Shown here: piece by piece, positions 63,305 to 64,000 of the stretch
Position numbering within the stretch: position 1 is the stretch's first letter
Layout: the number at the start of each line of letters is the position of its first letter
Source: Nicotiana tabacum
Taxonomy: Eukaryota; Streptophyta; Magnoliopsida; Solanales; Solanaceae
Reading direction: 5' to 3'
DNA length: 64,000 nt
Assembly: GCF_000715075.1 (NCBI RefSeq)
Contig: NC_134097.1
Location: forward strand, 128,710,997 to 128,774,996
Notes under the pieces: generated by a model
Seen by the model: the letters and a program-made list of their open reading frames with translations, nothing else
The model's database searches: none
Told to the model about the DNA's origin: nothing
Made by a program: the position numbers and the translations under genes

Positions 63305-64000
63305 ATGGTCAAACAAAGAGGTAGAGGCACAAAACAACCCGGCCGAGGTGAGTCCTCCCGTGGAGGCAAAGGCAGACTAGTAGAACTCACTCCCCAAGCC
63401 AGACAGAATATAAAGAACACAAGGAAAGCAATCAAGGCTGCTGATAGAGCATGTGACCAATCGGGGAATGCGTATATGCCTTCTCAAGACATCTCCTCCG
63501 ACTCAGTACCAACTCACTTAGTCTCCAAATTTGGGTTGACTGATGATTCTCCTCCAGCATCACCCACTACCCAAGCAGCAGAACATGTCTCAACTGAGTC
63601 GTCTGAGGGCTCAGCAGCCGGCAGCGGTGATTACTCCACTTCCCCCACAACTTTATTATCCGGGGAAAGTGCAGACGGAGAGGATGAGGGAGATGAAGAG
63701 GTACCTGGGGGTGGTGTGCCTCAGGTTGGGGGTGTTGACCGGACTAGAAATCCCACTGTTTGGGAAGATAGATTCGTCAGCCAGGTGGCGTTCCACAAGT
63801 TTAAGAGAATGGTGGCCATCATGAAAGTTGATTCTTGAGAGGAGCTTCATTGACAGAGACCTTCTACCCCTACACCCCAATGTGCATAGACAGTTTCGAG
63901 CTCGAGTAGGTTGGGAGCACTTTATAGATGATTGTGTAAAGGCGAATGAGCACATGGTCAAGGAGTTTTATAGCAATGTGGCCCACATCTTAAAGGGCAC
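63305..64000 (+). pseudogene. Athila third ORF (env-like position; plant transposon-protein family), partial
   Basis: From ATG 63305 (MVKQRGRGTKQPGRGESSRG) the basic RGRG-rich N-terminus leads to an acidic Ser/Pro-rich stretch (residues about 60-140), then RNPTVWEDRFVSQVAFHKFK. A stop at 63836-63838 marks a frameshift. In the next frame from 63834 the domain continues ERSFIDRDLLPLHPNVHRQF, VGWEHFIDDCVKANEHMVKE, FYSNVAHILKG, and runs off the window. This pattern is that of the 'putative plant transposon protein' family found downstream of pol in Athila elements. Its function is unknown. No signal peptide or transmembrane segment is seen in the part present. Confidence 0.8.

Larger units (their letters stand above)
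54816..64000 (+). mobile_element. Athila-type Ty3/gypsy element (3' end outside the window)
   Basis: LTR (54816-56349), Asp-tRNA primer site, gag, protease, RT with FMDD, RNase H, integrase, then a spacer and a third ORF. That order and the extra 3' ORF are typical of Athila. All coding frames carry scattered stops and frameshifts, so it is defective. Left target bases are CTGGG (54811-54815). Confidence 0.92.

Overview
This window is plant nuclear DNA, almost certainly from a solanaceous dicot and plausibly Nicotiana or a close relative. It is AT-rich and built of nested LTR retrotransposons. It also carries SINEs, an RTE-type LINE whose 3' tail matches the tobacco TS-SINE type, hAT elements and MITEs. 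I find one intact host gene: a double-stranded-RNA-binding protein of the DRB2/3/5 clade (closest to DRB2), in three exons at 14344-20186 on the + strand, giving a 400-residue protein. I see no rRNA, tRNA, CRISPR array or bacterial-type operon.

Layout. 1-10736: a gag-only Ogre/Tat-type Ty3/gypsy element (+), with its 5' LTR outside the window. It has gag at 1410-2870, no pol, a 5 kb noncoding tail with at least four tandem-repeat arrays, and a 2.7 kb 3' LTR. It inserted into an older, internally deleted Athila-type element (-) at 10737-13611. 13612-20580: the DRB2-like gene, with four MITE-like elements in its introns. 20581-21600: Au-like SINE copies and a MITE. 23357-25782: a long foldback element holding a solo LTR (23937-25264). 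28689 to about 41590: a decayed Ty1/copia element (+), invaded by an RTE LINE (-, 32507-33743) and by a nearly complete chromovirus (-, 33944-39737). 42363-42973: a hAT-type MITE. 44685-52881: a hAT element with a broken transposase, a perfect 8-bp target duplication and a 4.6 kb solo LTR of the same family as the first element (47943-52555). 53139-54815: truncated Ty3/gypsy LTR sequence. 54816-64000: an Athila-type element (+) with LTR, PBS, gag, protease, RT, RNase H, integrase and a third ORF that runs off the window.

Working together. Apart from DRB2, which acts in the small-RNA machinery, everything is transposon-derived and most ORFs carry stops or frameshifts. The strongest unexplained signal is a motif of about 40-70 nt that occurs four times in the gag-only element. 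All four copies conserve the same base-paired architecture with different, compensating bases, which suggests a selected RNA structure such as a packaging, transport or translation signal. A second is a U3-like promoter module between pol and the third ORF of the Athila element. A third is a 300-bp intronic hairpin inside the gene for a dsRNA-binding protein. All boundaries and comparisons were read by eye from the sequence; no database search was run.
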